Positions 10,479-21,100 of a DNA stretch of 64,000 nucleotides are shown here, one piece after another (within the stretch, counting starts at the first letter, position 1; every line of letters starts with the position of its first letter). The stretch covers positions 496,001 to 560,000 of the forward strand of contig JAWPGT010000002.1 of the NCBI GenBank assembly GCA_034638255.1, given 5' to 3'. The notes beneath the pieces are model-generated. The model saw nothing but the letters and a program-made list of their open reading frames with translations, was not told where the DNA came from and did no database searches. A program made the translations under genes and the position numbers. Origin of the DNA: Coprinus comatus. Lineage: Eukaryota; Basidiomycota; Agaricomycetes; Agaricales; Agaricaceae.

Positions 10479-11538
10479 TCTCGAGATATGCGACGAGAGA
10501 GTGTGTACTACTTGGATAGACTATAATGAACTAAGACCAGCTAGTGTTGTGCGAGTGTCTCGAGAGAAAGGTAAGGCGTAATAATGGCACAAATGCCAGT
10601 ATGTGTGTGTTTATATAGGAAATGGGTAGTCACGATGGTTCGACGACGCCTTCCCCTCGATGTTACCTCGAGGTTGTGTCGAGGTTCGTGATAACATCAA
10701 CATCAGAGTCCAAAGAGGTAGAGTTGAATTCCAAGTTCGCAGGTCTTGTTACTGTTCCTTGAAAGCCTTCCAAAGAAGTCAGCAGGTTCCACCACTTTCG
10801 TAAGTACTTTTGACATTATGTTCCCAGTATTTATTCACGCACAGCAATGGCAAGAAGAGTTCTGAGGGCCAGGAGCGAGAGAAGAATATGTCCAAGAGCA
10901 TGAACAACCAATATCGAGACTCGGTTCCATCGGATGGTATATTCCGAAGAATGGTTGATTTAGACACATCTCAGATTCAAAGTTGAGGTTGTCAGTTTGG
11001 TCAACGTTCTGGGATATGTAGGTTTGCGTGTTGATTTTACAAACGGAGGTTTATGGGAAATGAAATCCGTGTGGTGTTACAGCCGTCCTGGTGGGGCCAG
11101 CATGGTAAAGGCCTTGTGCAGAACACGAGTTGAGAGTTGGGTAAGATCGTCGATGTAACTTGGACCAAGAACCGGTGGCGCAGTGACAAGTAAATAACGC
11201 ATAGTGGTGACCTGTAGCAAATAAAGATGTTCTTGAAACATTCGGTTTACACTGCAGCTGCCATTATACAGAAAAGACCAATTATTATTTATCAGATAAA
11301 TTTTGAAGCTTGGGGCTCGAGCTGGGTCATCGAAGGACATGTTTTAAGCTTCAAGGGCAATAGTCAATGTGAGAGTCCGGGATAATTAATGACACTGGCA
11401 AGCGCTGTTGATATTTTTAGTAAACCACGTGCTGGTTCTCACACTAATGCGTCTATCTCCAATATAAACACCAATATTCGGCCCTGCAACCCTTAATCAC
11501 GAACCTACATCTCTTGAACTCTGCCCGCCAGCTTCGAA
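10479..11538. other. Intergenic region of about 1 kb
   Basis: Promoter sides of two divergent genes. A 264-nt minus-strand frame (11077-11340) exists but has no recognisable motif, intron context or composition to support it. Near the right end are a CACGTG box (11426-11431) and a TATAAA (11463-11468), 76 bp before the zinc-finger ATG. Confidence 0.4.
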
Positions 11539-12414
11539 ATGCCCTCCTGTGACCACTGCGATCTCTGGTTCCATACCTGGTCAAATTACTTTCAACATAT
11601 GCACACCTCACCACAGCACAACTACTGTGACCCTTGCAATGCTGACTTCCGTTCTCCGATTGGCCTGAAAGAACACTGGGTCCAGAGCCCTCAGCACGAC
11701 TACTGTCAATACTGCAATGCGCACTTCTCTTCCTCTAGAGATCTCGAGAATCATATGGATATAAGACATGATCACTATGTCCCTTGTCGAGCGGTGTTCA
11801 AGAACCCACAAGGTTTACACGAACACTACCGTCAATCAATTACACACTCCTCTAAATATTGTGTTTCTTGTCGCCGTCTCTTCCAAACTTTGGCAGATTA
11901 CAAGAGTCATATGAACTCTTCCACCCACCGTTCTAAGGATTATGTTTGCCCCGGATACGATTGCGGCCTCAAATTTGTCCCGCAATCCGCCGTGGTTCTA
12001 CATCCCGAGTCTGGAAAATGTACCTCCGGTGCTAACAGGTCGATCGTCAACAAATATGTGCGTCAACACGACACTAATAATGTGATCACCGATCCATCAC
12101 GTTTGCTTACCAACGGTGGTGCCGATACGAAATTTTATGCGACGAGCATGGCATGGAATGGAAATGCATATGAATGCTACCTCTAACATGGAAAGTACCC
12201 TAATCTAAAGGCACTCGATCAACATCTTGGAAGTTCTAGACATGAAAGCAAAATATACATCTGCCCACTTAGTTCCTGCAAGGAGAGGTTCTCCACGCTC
12301 AGTGGACTTTGTCAACATATTGAAAGCGAACGCTGCGGCGTTCTACGATTCCCCGTTGTACAACGAAGTCTGGATAGTATTGTTGGAGGTATGAAGCGAC
12401 TCACCGTGGGTTGA
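11539..12414 (+). pseudogene. C2H2 zinc-finger gene, copy 1, interrupted by an in-frame TAA
   Basis: The frame opens with MPSCDHCDLWFHTWSNYFQH and runs 215 codons to a TAA at 12184-12186. Beyond it the same frame stays open to a TGA at 12412-12414, for 292 codons in total, exactly the length of copy 2 at 13044. The stop replaces the first Cys of the next-to-last finger (copy 2 reads CYLCHREY, this copy CYL-stop-HGKY). Other finger ligands are also damaged: copy 2 has YYCGSCGKVF where this copy has HYVPCRAVF, and LHLESG has become LHPESG. Most likely a decaying duplicate; a shortened protein from 11539-12186 is also possible. Confidence 0.75.
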
Positions 12415-13043
12415 TTTAAGTTGGAGACGGTTCGGCTTTAAAGACATTCAGGCTCAGCGCTCATTGTTAACCGAAGGTTCACATTTTCTTACGTCTGTTC
12501 GATAGCACCACTTTTTTTGTATATGTCTCCGTAACATATGTATTCGCCCGACACATTTTTATTTTCCTTCTTTATTTTCTTCTTTTTTGGGGTGTGTGTT
12601 TTAGCTTATTTTCAAATTTCGCAAGCATGTGTATTCGTCAAAATTATCATATCTTATCCCGTTTCCCCCTATTAATAATGTATTGATAGCATTGATATTG
12701 ATCGTTTAATTGATAAACACTTTAAGAACCTGACGCTTTTGATTGATTGATAACGGGGTTTAAATTACTCATCCCTAGAGTCCAAAAACCATCTGGCACT
12801 TGTAGATCGTAATTTGTAGAATACTGAGGCCTGAGGCATTCCATAAACGCCTCGGCGCTCATGGGCTTATCCTAAGCTAAGGTTTAGATTGGGAATATAT
12901 TCCTGAGCAACGAGCAAACTCTGAGTCAATCCCGGCCTACCAACACGTGATCTTGCTACTTATTTATAAATTCACTTTAGCACCCCTGTGGAACCTTCGA
13001 CCATTACCGTTCTCCCCAAGCCCTCCCCAGGACCATTTTACCT
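12415..13043. other. Spacer between the two zinc-finger copies
   Basis: About 630 bp, AT-rich with pyrimidine tracts. It holds a CACGTG box at 12944-12949 and TATAAA at 12965-12970, 79 bp before the copy 2 ATG. No coding frame. Confidence 0.4.
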
Positions 13044-13919
13044 ATGCCTTACTGTGATGACTGTGACCGTGCATTCTCAACATGGTCGGGATATTATCAA
13101 CATATGCGCAACTCATCCGCTCACAACTACTGCGACGATTGCGATGTTGATTTTAACACGTGGCTTGGACTCAAAGAACATTGGGTTCAGAGTCCTCGTC
13201 ATCACTACTGTCAATACTGCAATGATCATTTCGCCGATGAAGATGACCTTGAATGCCATTTCAATGAAGATCATTATTACTGCGGGTCCTGTGGCAAGGT
13301 CTTCAAAAACGAAAATGGCTTGCATGAACACTATCGACAATCACCCTACCATTCAACCAAGTATTGTGTCCCGTGCCGTCGTCTCTTTCAAAGCGTGGCA
13401 AACTACAAGAGTCATATGAATTCTTCCACCCACCGTTCCAAAGATTATGTTTGTCCCGGCTACGGCTGTGGCTTGAGATTTGTCTCACAGTCCTCTGTCA
13501 TTCTGCACCTCGAATCGGGCAATTGTACTTCGGGTGCAACCCGCAAGGCTGTCGACAGATATGTTCGTCAGTACGACACAAACAATTTTATTACCGACCC
13601 TTCTCGTTTACTCACCAACGGCAATGACGATGTCAAATATTATGCAACCGGGAGGTCGTGGAACGGGAACGCATACGAGTGTTATCTCTGTCACAGAGAG
13701 TACAGAACCTTACGGGCATTAAACCAGCATCTTGGAAGCCCTTATCACGAGGACAAGACCTACATCTGTCCGCTTAGTTCTTGCAGGGAAAGATTCTCAA
13801 CTCTCAGTGGACTTTGCCAGCACATCGAAAGCGAGCGTTGTGGAGTCTTACGATTCCCTGCTGTACAAAGAGGTTTAGATGACATTGTGGGAGGTATGAA
13901 GAGAATCGCACTGGGTTAA
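13044..13919 (+). CDS. C2H2 zinc-finger protein, copy 2 (intact)
   Basis: Single exon, 291 residues. At least seven C2H2 units can be traced, most with C-x2-C spacing: MPYCDDCDRAF, HNYCDDCDVDF, HHYCQYCNDHF, HYYCGSCGKVF, TKYCVPCRRLF, DYVCPGYGCGLRF (C-x4-C) and AYECYLCHREY, followed by YICPLSSCRERF near the C-terminus. Histidines follow in patterns such as YQHMRNSSAH and LKEHWVQSPRHH; the long H-x5-H spacing recalls U1C/matrin-type RNA- or dsRNA-binding fingers as well as classical ones. The lack of introns is unusual in this window. The role is unknown; binding DNA or RNA is family inference. Confidence 0.85.
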   Translation: MPYCDDCDRAFSTWSGYYQHMRNSSAHNYCDDCDVDFNTWLGLKEHWVQSPRHHYCQYCNDHFADEDDLECHFNEDHYYCGSCGKVFKNENGLHEHYRQSPYHSTKYCVPCRRLFQSVANYKSHMNSSTHRSKDYVCPGYGCGLRFVSQSSVILHLESGNCTSGATRKAVDRYVRQYDTNNFITDPSRLLTNGNDDVKYYATGRSWNGNAYECYLCHREYRTLRALNQHLGSPYHEDKTYICPLSSCRERFSTLSGLCQHIESERCGVLRFPAVQRGLDDIVGGMKRIALG

Positions 13920-14917
13920 TCATTGGGGTCCGAATTCGAAACATAGATATCCTTTATCGTAATTACACACCTATAATAAGTTGCCCTCCTGCCCTTATAC
14001 TACCCTACCTCCAGTAGCGTTCTCCTTTCCAACTTGTCCTAACCATTTAGCACGTCAGTATTCACCAGCATTATTGGTTCTTTCTAAACTTGGGCAATGC
14101 TATCTTTCACCACTTAATATTCCACAGCCCTACATGTCGGTGAACATGTTAGTAGCACCTCACATCCCTACGTTACCATTTATCCATGTTGATAGAATAT
14201 GTATAGTAGATAAATCATGAGAACCGCGATACAATAAATTTCCATCTTTCCATCAGTGATATTCATGACCCACAACCACTGTCTTCACAGTGCATCATAT
14301 CTTTGATTAATGATTAATTGATACTTCTACCCCGCCGTGCTTTAAACTAATACATCATAGCATATACAGTATGTAATCGGCACAACTTACTAAGTGCTGA
14401 CGAAAATTACTGTCATTGACTGTGCCATTTCTCTGGAGAGGAGATTGTTGACAAATGCAATCTGCGCAACTCTTTCTTTAGGGCCAAAGAATAGCCACCG
14501 AACTCACCGGGTGAAGCAAAGTTCTAAACTGCTATCTGTGTCAACTCTGTATCAACTGATGTGCGTGAGATGTGCATTCCTCTTCTGCTCCACCACCTTC
14601 ACTTGGCAACTTTTGTTGTCTCACGAATACTCAGATGCAAAAGCCCTTAGTTATCATCGGTTTCCCAAAAAAGTTATTAACCTTTGTACAAAGACGTCAG
14701 TAGGGGTTCAAAATACGCGGTTGGGATATAAGTTTTAACTAAGTAAAAACAAATAATCTATAAAAGAAACAAATGCATTCAGCAGCCTCTGGTGTTAAAA
14801 ATAACTAACGTGTAAACACCGCGATACCTCACACGCTTCACATATCCGCCACACACGAAGTATATAACGAGGCTTGAATACCATCACTTCAATTTATTGA
14901 AAGATAGGACCACTACC
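13920..14917. other. Intergenic region of about 1 kb
   Basis: Frames here (for example 14394-14738) have no recognisable motifs and unusual composition. I see no gene; the right end is the promoter of the FAD oxidase gene. Confidence 0.45.
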
Positions 14918-16742
14918 ATGTCTACAATCATCGATTTCAAAAAGAATATTAAGGGAGATGTCGTCACCCCCGATCATCCAGAATACGCGCAATCGCTCCG
15001 TCGATGGGCCTGCAATGCAGAGAAGAATGCTGCCATTGTGGTTTTTGTCAAACACGAGGCAGATGTTGCCACCACCATCAATTATGCCAAGAAAAACCAA
15101 TTACCAATTGCCATCCGTGGCGGTGGTCATAGTCCTACTGGTGCATCTTCTAGTGAAGGAGGTGTAGTTATTGACCTTTCACGTTATTTGAGTGGTGTAC
15201 GTATTGATCCAGGGAAGAAGCTAGCTTATGTAGGTGGAGGTGCCATTTGGGAGACAGTAGATGTCGCTGCAATGGAATATGGATTAGCTTCTGTTGGTGG
15301 TACCGTGAATCATGTGGGTTACTACATTATTTTTTGTATTATGATTTACTGATTTTTACCTCAGACAGGAGTAGGAGGGTTAGTATAGTTTTCTTCCCTC
15401 TAATTAATACAAAAATTAAAATGTGATTTAGACTTACACTTGGGGGTGGCTATGGATGGCTTAGTGGAGAGCATGGATTGGTTATCGATAATTTAGTTCA
15501 GGTAAGTTCATTAACAATTATTATGCCAATCTATCACACCTTACTATCTATAATGTGTATGCTCGCAAAGGCTACTATTGTCATAGCAGATGGCTCAGTT
15601 GTAATCGCAAATAAAACTGAGAACTCTGACCTATTTTTTGGTGTTAGAGGTGGAGGTTGTAATTTTGGAGTAGTAACTGAGTTTGTCATTGGACTTCATG
15701 AACAACGTAGAACGGTATTTGCAGGTCTTGTTATTTTCCCTAGCCACACTTTACAGCAAATTGTTGAAGTGGCCAAGGAATGGTACCCTAACATCGGGCC
15801 TAAGGAGGGTATGCTCATGGTGACGGCATGTCAACCTGACCTTACTGTGAGTGTTCTGAGTCTCTCTCTATGTAATATTCCACTAGATTTTTTTCTGATG
15901 AACTTGGAACCTTAGCCGATTGTGGCATGTTTATTCTTTTATAATGGTAGTGAGGAAGAGGGTAGGGAGAAATATAAAAAGTTCTTTGATATTGGTAAGT
16001 GATTTGACATATTAAAGTATTCACTCTGTACCACGCATATACATATATATTTTCAGGACCTTTGGTGGATATGGCAAAAGAGATACCTTACGAAAATGTC
16101 AATGGGATACAGGTGTGTTCAGTAGATTAAGTTTAATTGTTTCTAACCATAGTAACAATTTCGTGCTTTACCAGAATGCCCTGGTGCCACATGGTAATGG
16201 GGTATATTGGAAGGCACTGACTCATGAAGGTCCGCATTATGAGTCCATTGCAAAGGCTTATGAAAAGGGCATTGAAATCTCAAAAACTGGAATCATACCG
16301 CAGATCGTTTATGAATGGTGGCCTCTCCAGAAGATTTGTGCTGTTCCTTCCACAGAAACAGCTTTTCGCCGATCTTCCTATCCAAATTGTTTAATTAATT
16401 TGGGCTGGCCTGCAGCCATTAATTCTCAGGAAAAAAATGAGCAAGCAAGGCCTTTGGCTCGTGAAATTGCCGCTCTAGTGGCGGGTGGGTCAACTGCAAT
16501 AAAAAGTGATGAACTTCTGGGATATAGTAATTATGGTAAGTGAATTTAAGCAGTGGCAAGTCATTTCTTCATTGCTCAGGTGGCTGTTCTTAGACTCCGA
16601 AGGTGTAGCTACGCACCAGGACTACAAAGAGGACAAGGCTAAGGTTGCATTTGGAGCAAATTATCCAAGGTTGCAGGAGATTAAAAGAAAATATGATCCA
16701 GAGAACTTCTTTAACATGTGGTTTGCCATTACACCCGCTTGA
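14918..16742 (+). CDS. FAD-linked oxidoreductase, berberine-bridge-enzyme-like
   Basis: Eight exons (14918-15313, 15365-15378, 15432-15501, 15571-15846, 15916-15994, 16057-16112, 16175-16535, 16594-16742) give about 466 residues. The FAD-binding type 4 domain shows IAIRGGGHSPTGASSSEGG, whose His is the usual 8-alpha-histidyl FAD attachment site, then GVGGLTLGGGYGWLSGEHGL and DLFFGVRGGGCNFGVVTEF. The BBE C-terminal motif is present: YSNYGD and NYPRLQEIKRKYDPENFFN. The second covalent Cys of bicovalent enzymes is absent from the GGGYG loop, which suggests monocovalent flavin. There is no signal peptide, so a cytosolic oxidase is likely. The substrate (sugar, alcohol or specialised metabolite) cannot be told. 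Exon 2 is only 14 nt. Confidence 0.88.
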
Positions 16743-17651
16743 ATACTATCGAAACAGTGTACAATCAGTTTCATTGAAATCTACATCATGATTTTGATGC
16801 ACTGATAACTTCGTTGACAATCATTGTCTAAAGCAAGTCCAAGTCATTTGTTGACTACTAAGTTAGAATATCTTGTCACGGAAGCACGGCGAAGGGATGT
16901 CAAAACTGTCACAATAGTGTCTAACTTGGTCCTTCTTCTGGCCTGGAGTTAGCTATTTGATGCCCAAAAGCCTGGCTGATATACTAATTCAATGGTTGAA
17001 TTCCCGAGTTCTAGTGTCTTTGTGTCGTCACTGGGTCCAAGTTCGTATTCAATGCAGTTTCATGAATAGTGAATGGTAGGCACTCATATTTCTGTTTTCA
17101 CCACGTAGGGGGACTCGAATGATAGATGTTTCATAATCGTACAATGATATACCCATAACCCCATTGCATCTGATATCAATGAATGCTGTATCTCCTCGGA
17201 AGGGCAGACATGGAGAGCACCTGGCAAATGAGCGGGTGAGTGGATAAGAGTATTTTTAGAGGACTCATGTTTTTAGGTCTAGCGAGAGAATACATTCTAC
17301 AACTACAACTACGGGACACCACATTTGACTGAAGCATTTCGTCACATATGTTGCATTACGCGAGGCATTTATACATACTGCGAGGCCCTTCTGGTGATGA
17401 AATATTGGCACTTTCGCTCCCAACTTCTATCCTGGAAAAGGAGTCATCGTCGTCATAGTGTCAAACGCACTGGGTGTTCCAATAAATTCGCATTTGTACG
17501 ACATACCCGGAGTGTAGGGGTTTAAATCGAACACTATTTCGTTGTCTGATCTGCATCATTTCGCCATTCAAAGCTTGTATACCATTTTTAGTTATGAATA
17601 GGAGTAGCAGGAATGACGTCATAGTCGATAATCGACTTTCATCCTACCCTC
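16743..17651. other. Intergenic region of about 0.9 kb
   Basis: No credible gene. A 201-nt plus-strand frame at 17325-17525 has no support. Confidence 0.45.
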
Positions 17652-18137
17652 ATGACGCTTACACGCCAGCAGCTCACCCAAGCAGCCCAGGAATTCTGTA
17701 ATAGTTTTTCCAACAAGGAAGACGTCACCAATATTTTGAGTCATTTTTCCAAAACATATGCCATTTCAGCCTTTGAGCACGGCGAACCGGCTCTTGCACC
17801 GTTCCTGGGCCGTAAATTCGAGGGTGCAGAAGGGGTACAGCAGTATTTTGAGTTGATTGGGTCACTCCTGTCATACGAGGAAATGCGGTTCTCGGAGTTC
17901 GTGGTGGATACTGAGGGGTTGAAGGTTGCAGTGAAAGGGGAGGGAAGATTTACATGGAAAGCGACTGGGGAGAGCTGGGACGAAACATTTGCATATGTAC
18001 TTGACTTTGATGACGATGGAAAGGTAGCACGATACCAAATCTGGGCTGACTCTGGGGCTGCCTACCTTGCACGCACTGGACAGCTGGATAAGACACGAGG
18101 AGAGACGCGGGAGTCACGAGAGATTAATGTTGTTTAA
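17652..18137 (+). CDS. NTF2-like/SnoaL-like small protein
   Basis: A single-exon frame of 161 residues with the alpha+beta-cone pattern of the NTF2-like superfamily: an N-terminal helix (QQLTQAAQEFCNSF), LSHFSKTYAISAFEHG, an FLGRKFEGAEGVQQYFELI helix and strands such as VAVKGEGRFTWKATGESW and FAYVLDFDDDGKVARYQIWAD. Such folds serve as small enzymes or ligand binders; no catalytic set can be assigned. Its stop is 39 bp before the MRC1 ATG and abuts an ACGCGT site. Confidence 0.75.
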   Translation: MTLTRQQLTQAAQEFCNSFSNKEDVTNILSHFSKTYAISAFEHGEPALAPFLGRKFEGAEGVQQYFELIGSLLSYEEMRFSEFVVDTEGLKVAVKGEGRFTWKATGESWDETFAYVLDFDDDGKVARYQIWADSGAAYLARTGQLDKTRGETRESREINVV

Positions 18138-18143
18138 ACGCGT
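18138..18143. promoter_or_regulatory. ACGCGT (MCB-like) site 34 bp before the MRC1 start
   Basis: The palindrome starts at the base after the TAA of the NTF2-like gene, so the MRC1 promoter must overlap that gene's 3' end. In fission yeast mrc1 is an MBF target; here the link is inferred. Confidence 0.4.
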
Positions 18144-18176
18144 CCTGTCACAATACAGTCACATCTCTTGTTCTCA

Positions 18177-21100
18177 ATGGGTCTCTCAACCGACTTATCC
18201 ATCGTGGCAGACTCAGAACTCGCTTCCTCGCCAACGCCCTCTATGCAGTCCCCCCCTGCCCCCATCAGACGCGCCGCGAGAACCTATGGTCGTAGACGCG
18301 ACGACCAGGACACCTCAATCAATACTGAGCAGAACAGTATCTACAGGACAGGTCCCCCAGATTTGCTCGACGAAGTACCAGCCTCTGAGCTTTCAAGAGT
18401 GCCAGGAAGCGACGATGATGATGATGATGACGAAAACACCGCCGACGAAGTTTTAGCAAGACCCGCAATGACCAAATATCAATTTGGGGCGTGGAAGATG
18501 AAGTTGGAGAAAATAGACAACGCGGAAAATCCTAGTGAATTCGTTGATATATATACCGATAACCGAACTGGAAATGATATACAGTCTCATGGAGACACCG
18601 ATACAGACATAGATACGCCGGCAAAGCCTACGTCCAACCTATTTCTCAGCAGTCCAAGTGGTAATATTTCGAGCTGTTCCCAACCACCTCTCACCTCAGA
18701 AGCCAGCACATCTCAGAGTCGACCCTCACCAAGCCGTCACCATTCGCGCAATCGCCCACGCACGCAAAGAAATTTAATCCTATCTGACGATGAAAAGGAT
18801 GACCATCCCACTTCTCCCGTTTCGCCTTCTCTTCACCTAATTGGAACGCCACGATCCCTTCTTGGCTCAAGTCCTCCGACATCTAATCATGATATTAACT
18901 CGACTTCATCTTCTGTATCGAAGAACAAGGGTAAATCTAAATCTACAACCAAGACACGACCTTCCGTCGTTCCATTACATTTTAATAAGCATAGACTAGA
19001 AAGCTTCGCTGACCTCAACAATACCACGCGTCGGAGTGCTCAAAGTTACAATGAAAAGAAGCCGAAGGTGAAGGTAATTCAAATCTTTTCACTAATGTAA
19101 TCTAGTTCTCAAGAGTTGTTCTAGGCTCCAACGAAGAAAGAGCTACAGGAGACATACAAGACGCGGGCACGCCTTGCTCAAGAAGAGTCAGTGACGATAA
19201 CCAGGGTTGAAGGTGAAGGACGATCCATGAGTAATTTTTTGGCTGGTATCAGTCAGAGGTTAGTTTGTGGGTCTTCTTGAATTGCAGAAGTTCTAACATT
19301 TCTTCAGAAAACCAAACGTTACGCCGTCATCTCCTATTGACGACTTCTCCAGCTCTCAACCCAATGCAAAAGAACCATCACGGTCAACGGTCATAAGTAA
19401 ATCTAGTTCAAGTGAGCGAAGTGGCGTGGCAGACGTATTTGGGCCTGTTCAAATCACTCCATTAAAGCCCAAGCCCAAGCAACAACCGAATGATGAGCTA
19501 GAAGTGAATAAACAAAGACTGGCATTTATAAAGAGGAAATTAGTTGAACAAGGACCACAGCCATCGTTCTCTGACGATGACGATGACTTGGAGGTGGTTG
19601 GACGTACCGGACTTGACATACAACGAATGTCTAGCCAGAAGAAGAAGCCATCAAAGGCACAAAAGCAGTTTTTGGCTAATGCAAAAATCAAGGTTGCACC
19701 ATTACATCTGCATTCTCGTTCAGCGCATAAGGGGGAAGGAGAAAGCGTTGTCGATGATCTTGACATTCTAAAGCATGGTACCTCCGATATTAGGTTGTTA
19801 CAACGTGCAGTGAAGAGGCAAGCAGACAAGGAGAGCAGTCGAGTTGTTAAAGAAAAAGAGTTGGCATTTATCAACCACGGTGGAAAATTGACTAAACGGA
19901 GGATGAGCTGACGGTAGCTGGAACTAAAAGTATTCTAGAATTGGCCTCGAAGGGTGCTGAAATTTGGGCAAATTCGAAGAAGAGAAGTGGAGCCGCTATG
20001 GATAATGACATTGAAGAAGGTGATGATGATTCTGAGTATGCGCCAGAAGAAAGGGGTTCAACAAGCCCAGCCCAGAAGAGTGAGGAAGAGGAACAAAATG
20101 ACATTGACTATGAGAAGTTGGAATTGGGAGAAGATGAAGCTATGTCAACGGATGAGCAGGAAGCAGAAGATGAAGACAAAAGAGAGCCTAAAACAGACGA
20201 CGAGAACGAAAATATTCCAGCTTGCAAGGCCAAAGTCAAGAGACGTCGACAAACTGGTAGAATTGTCGATTCCGACGATTCTGATTCCGGGGAATACGAA
20301 GTTGAGAATACGGGTTTCAAGAAACAGACAATTGATTACGGGGCCTTTTCATCAGACGATAGGACAGAAGATGAGAACGACAAAGAAAACGATACGCGAT
20401 TAATGTTCGATATTAGCGAGGATAAGGAGAACAAAGCTGTGGTTCGCCATGAGCCTTTGAGTTCTGGACGACCTTTACGGTCTATCTTCGATGATACAAG
20501 TGACTTCGATCGGGACCTCTCATTATCGCCTCCGCATGTTATGTCGCTCGAACTTTCCCAGGATGCTGGTGCTAGTTCATCCACTCCTGGAACCCGTAAA
20601 CCCCTTGGGGTCCTTGGAGAAAGTCCCGGTTTTCAGCGGACAACAACGCTCACCCAGATGTTTGCCGCACAATCTAAGCTTTCTTCCCCCACTCGTCCTG
20701 TAGCCGACGGTGATGTCTTTGGACCGGTACAACCTGTATCTTCTCCTAATCTAAGCTTCGCACCTGTATTCGGTGGTGATGCTAATCAAAAGGGCAAGGT
20801 AGTATCAAATGGCTTTTCGCAATTCTCCCAAGAGGGTTCGAACATGAGTTTTGGCGGTCCAGCACTCCTGAAACCTGGATTCGGTGATTTGTTTGACTCT
20901 GAGACTCAGAAAGAGGTGCGCGATTGATTTCACTCGGTGAACTATCTACTTACCTTCTCTATCAATCACAGGGAACTCCTCTAAAGGGTTTACGAAAAGA
21001 AAGCATCTTCGGCCTGACCCAGGACCTAGTCTTGCAGCCCGCTTTCCAGGTTGATGAGGATCGTCTGAAAAAAGCTGATGCCATATTTGAGAAAGAACAA

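Noticed and set aside
11077..11340. 87-codon minus-strand frame
   Set aside because: No recognisable features; kept only as a remark in the intergenic entry.
14394..14738. 114-codon plus-strand frame
   Set aside because: Cys/Ser/Leu-rich without domain, in AT-rich intergenic DNA; no supporting splice or start context.
19941..20927. A separate gene starting at 19941
   Set aside because: It would need a non-ATG start and its protein continues Mrc1 in composition; better explained as MRC1 after a frame break.
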